From NCBI GenBank assembly GCA_017643845.1, contig JAEPMR010000030.1, positions 1 through 33,540 of the forward strand: a DNA stretch of 33,540 bases. The letters run 5' to 3'. Under the pieces are notes generated by a model, which saw nothing but the letters and a program-made list of their open reading frames with translations, was not told the DNA's origin and did no database searches. Shown here in pieces: positions 32,249 through 33,540 of the stretch. Position 1 is the stretch's first letter. The number at the start of each line of letters is the position of its first letter. The translations under genes and the position numbers were made by a program. Source of the DNA: Marivivens sp. Lineage in GTDB: Bacteria > Pseudomonadota > Alphaproteobacteria > Rhodobacterales > Rhodobacteraceae.

Positions 32249-33540
32249 TTAGTCCGCCTGCGACGCGAAAAGCAGCTTTTCCGAGCACGGCGCCACCCGG
32301 ACGATATTCGTCGATCCAGGTGTATTGAACGGTACACCCGCGGTCACGACAATCATGTCCTTCTCACTGGCAAGACCTTCAGCCTTCGCCGCATGAACAG
32401 CCTCGATCACCGCCGACTTGAATCGGTCGACATTTCCAGTGATCACGCAGTTCGTTCCCCAGGATAGACACAAACGTCGCGCCGTAGCCTCTGCCGAGGT
32501 CAGCGCAATGATCGGCACGCGCGGTCGCTCACGCGAAACCAGCAACGCCGTCGTGCCCGATTGTGAGAAACAGCAGATCGCTTTCACGTTTGTCGTCTCC
32601 GCGATTTCGCGCGCGGCAGCGACGATCCCGTCAGCCACGCTGTTGCGCTCGGCGCGGCGGCTCGATTCGATAATGTCGCGATAGGTCGGATCGGCTTCCA
32701 CCTCGGCAGCCACGTTATTCATCGTAGTGACCGCCTCGACCGGATATTGCCCTGCCGCGGATTCCGCGGACAGCATGATTGCATCCGCGCCTTCGTAGAT
32801 CGCCGTCGCCACATCGGAAACCTCAGCGCGGGTCGGCATCGGGCTTTCGATCATCGACTCGAGCATCTGCGTCGCCACGATCACTGGCTTCGCGGCAGCG
32901 CGGCATTTACGCACCAGCTGCTTCTGGATCGGCGGAACATTCTGAACCGGCAACTCAACACCCAGATCACCACGCGCCACCATAATCCCGTCCGAAACAG
33001 CGAGGATGTCGTCAAAAGCTTTCACCGCCGCAGGCTTCTCAATCTTTGACAGGACTGCCGCTCGGCCTTTTGCGAGCTTTCGGGCTTCTTCCACATCGGC
33101 GGGACGCTGCACAAACGAAAGCGCCAGCCAATCGACGCCAAGGTCACAGACGAACTCGAGATCTTTACGATCCTTCTCGGACAAAGCTGCTAGAGGCAGC
33201 ACAACATCCGGCACATTGACGCCCTTCCGGTTCGAGATGGTGCCGCCGACCACGACTTCACAATCAGCAAAATCACGGCCGCAATCCTTGACCTTCAGCC
33301 GGATCTTGCCGTCGTTTACCAGCAGTGTCGCGCCCGGTTCCAGCGCATCGAAAATCTCCTTGTGCGGCAGTTGAACACGCCGGACATCCCCCGCCTCATC
33401 GCTCAGATCGAGGCGGAACGATGCACCGATCTCCAACTCTTCCTCGCCGTTGGCAAAAGCACCGACGCGCAGCTTCGGGCCTTGAAGATCGGCGAGAATG
33501 GCGATCGGAGACCCGACATCCTTCTCGACTTTGCGAATGA
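32249..33540 (-). CDS. pyk: Pyruvate kinase (5' end beyond the window)
   Basis: The last 429 residues are present; roughly the first 50 are cut off by the window end. The visible part opens in the conserved AILADLQGPKLRVG strand, then NDGKIRLKV, DWLALSFVQRP, the catalytic Lys region LSKIEKPAA, DGIMVARGDLGVELP and the ATQMLESMIESPMPTRAEVSD activation block. The C-terminal domain (from about 330 on the full protein) has the CCFSQSGTTALLVSRERP phosphate-binding loop. It catalyses PEP + ADP to pyruvate + ATP. Codons upstream of the TTG at 33436 continue in frame, so that is not the start. Confidence 0.96.
   Translation of the reverse strand, partial: IRKVEKDVGSPIAILADLQGPKLRVGAFANGEEELEIGASFRLDLSDEAGDVRRVQLPHKEIFDALEPGATLLVNDGKIRLKVKDCGRDFADCEVVVGGTISNRKGVNVPDVVLPLAALSEKDRKDLEFVCDLGVDWLALSFVQRPADVEEARKLAKGRAAVLSKIEKPAAVKAFDDILAVSDGIMVARGDLGVELPVQNVPPIQKQLVRKCRAAAKPVIVATQMLESMIESPMPTRAEVSDVATAIYEGADAIMLSAESAAGQYPVEAVTTMNNVAAEVEADPTYRDIIESSRRAERNSVADGIVAAAREIAETTNVKAICCFSQSGTTALLVSRERPRVPIIALTSAEATARRLCLSWGTNCVITGNVDRFKSAVIEAVHAAKAEGLASEKDMIVVTAGVPFNTPGSTNIVRVAPCSEKLLFASQAD

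Noticed and set aside
1-33540. Mobile element, defence island, CRISPR array or biosynthetic cluster
   Set aside because: No transposase, integrase, repeat-spacer array, restriction or toxin-antitoxin gene, or NRPS/PKS signature was seen. Gene content is core metabolism, translation and replication.

Overview
The window is about 33.5 kb of bacterial chromosome, moderately GC-rich and densely coding. Several features point to an alphaproteobacterium of the Rhodobacteraceae/Roseobacter type: a TrcR (DUF1013) cell-cycle regulator, a COQ9 family protein, a membrane-anchored cytochrome of the c552/c-y kind, an ald gene divergent from an Lrp-type regulator, a YtoQ protein, a Yej-type peptide importer, and an SRP RNA next to dnaX-ybaB-recR. 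Almost everything is core housekeeping. I see no phage, IS element, integron, CRISPR array, tRNA or rRNA, and no gap over 300 bases without a gene.

Layout. 1-1444 (minus): clpS, an RsmC-like rRNA methyltransferase and the 5' end of a short-chain dehydrogenase. 1535-3824 (plus): a HAD hydrolase and a D,D-carboxypeptidase with a SPOR domain. 3827-9597 (minus): yejA-yejB-yejE-yejF, a complete oligopeptide/microcin C-type ABC importer. 9764-11246: a membrane-anchored cytochrome c, divergent from prephenate dehydratase pheA. 11256-14655: an interrupted SRPBCC gene and nudC (minus), divergent from a cytosolic-looking cyclic-nucleotide phosphodiesterase/nucleotidase. 14668-18140: SRP RNA, a tyrosine-phosphatase-like gene on the opposite strand, then dnaX-ybaB-recR. 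18144-21975: a methyltransferase and DUF2306 membrane protein divergent from a LysR regulator; trcR divergent from a secreted RNase T2. 21972-24050: quinone oxidoreductase and COQ9 divergent from rpsU. 24048-25787: Lrp regulator divergent from alanine dehydrogenase. 25859-33540 (all minus): ytoQ, a sulfotransferase, and the translation operon rpmI-rplT-pheS-(glutamine amidotransferase)-pheT, with pyruvate kinase upstream and cut by the window end.

The most unusual signal is a cluster of 5'-end gene lesions between 11.6 and 15.5 kb. The SRPBCC gene has an in-frame TAG at codon 18. The essential dnaX gene has an in-frame TAG at codon 34, with conserved protein sequence on both sides. The phosphatase gene between them appears to have an ATA where the SD-spaced start codon should be. 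Ten other genes here end in TAG, so wholesale UAG recoding is unlikely. Substitution errors in the sequence, real mutations, or partial suppression/readthrough remain possible.

Smaller regulatory signals include a GNRA-loop hairpin between the SD and AUG of rpsU, an 11-bp inverted repeat in the LysR/DUF2306 divergent region, overlapping divergent promoters for trcR and the RNase, a palindrome at the trcR stop codon followed by a terminator embedded in the 3' end of lysR, and a hairpin pairing with the yejA SD. All promoter and structure calls are by eye.
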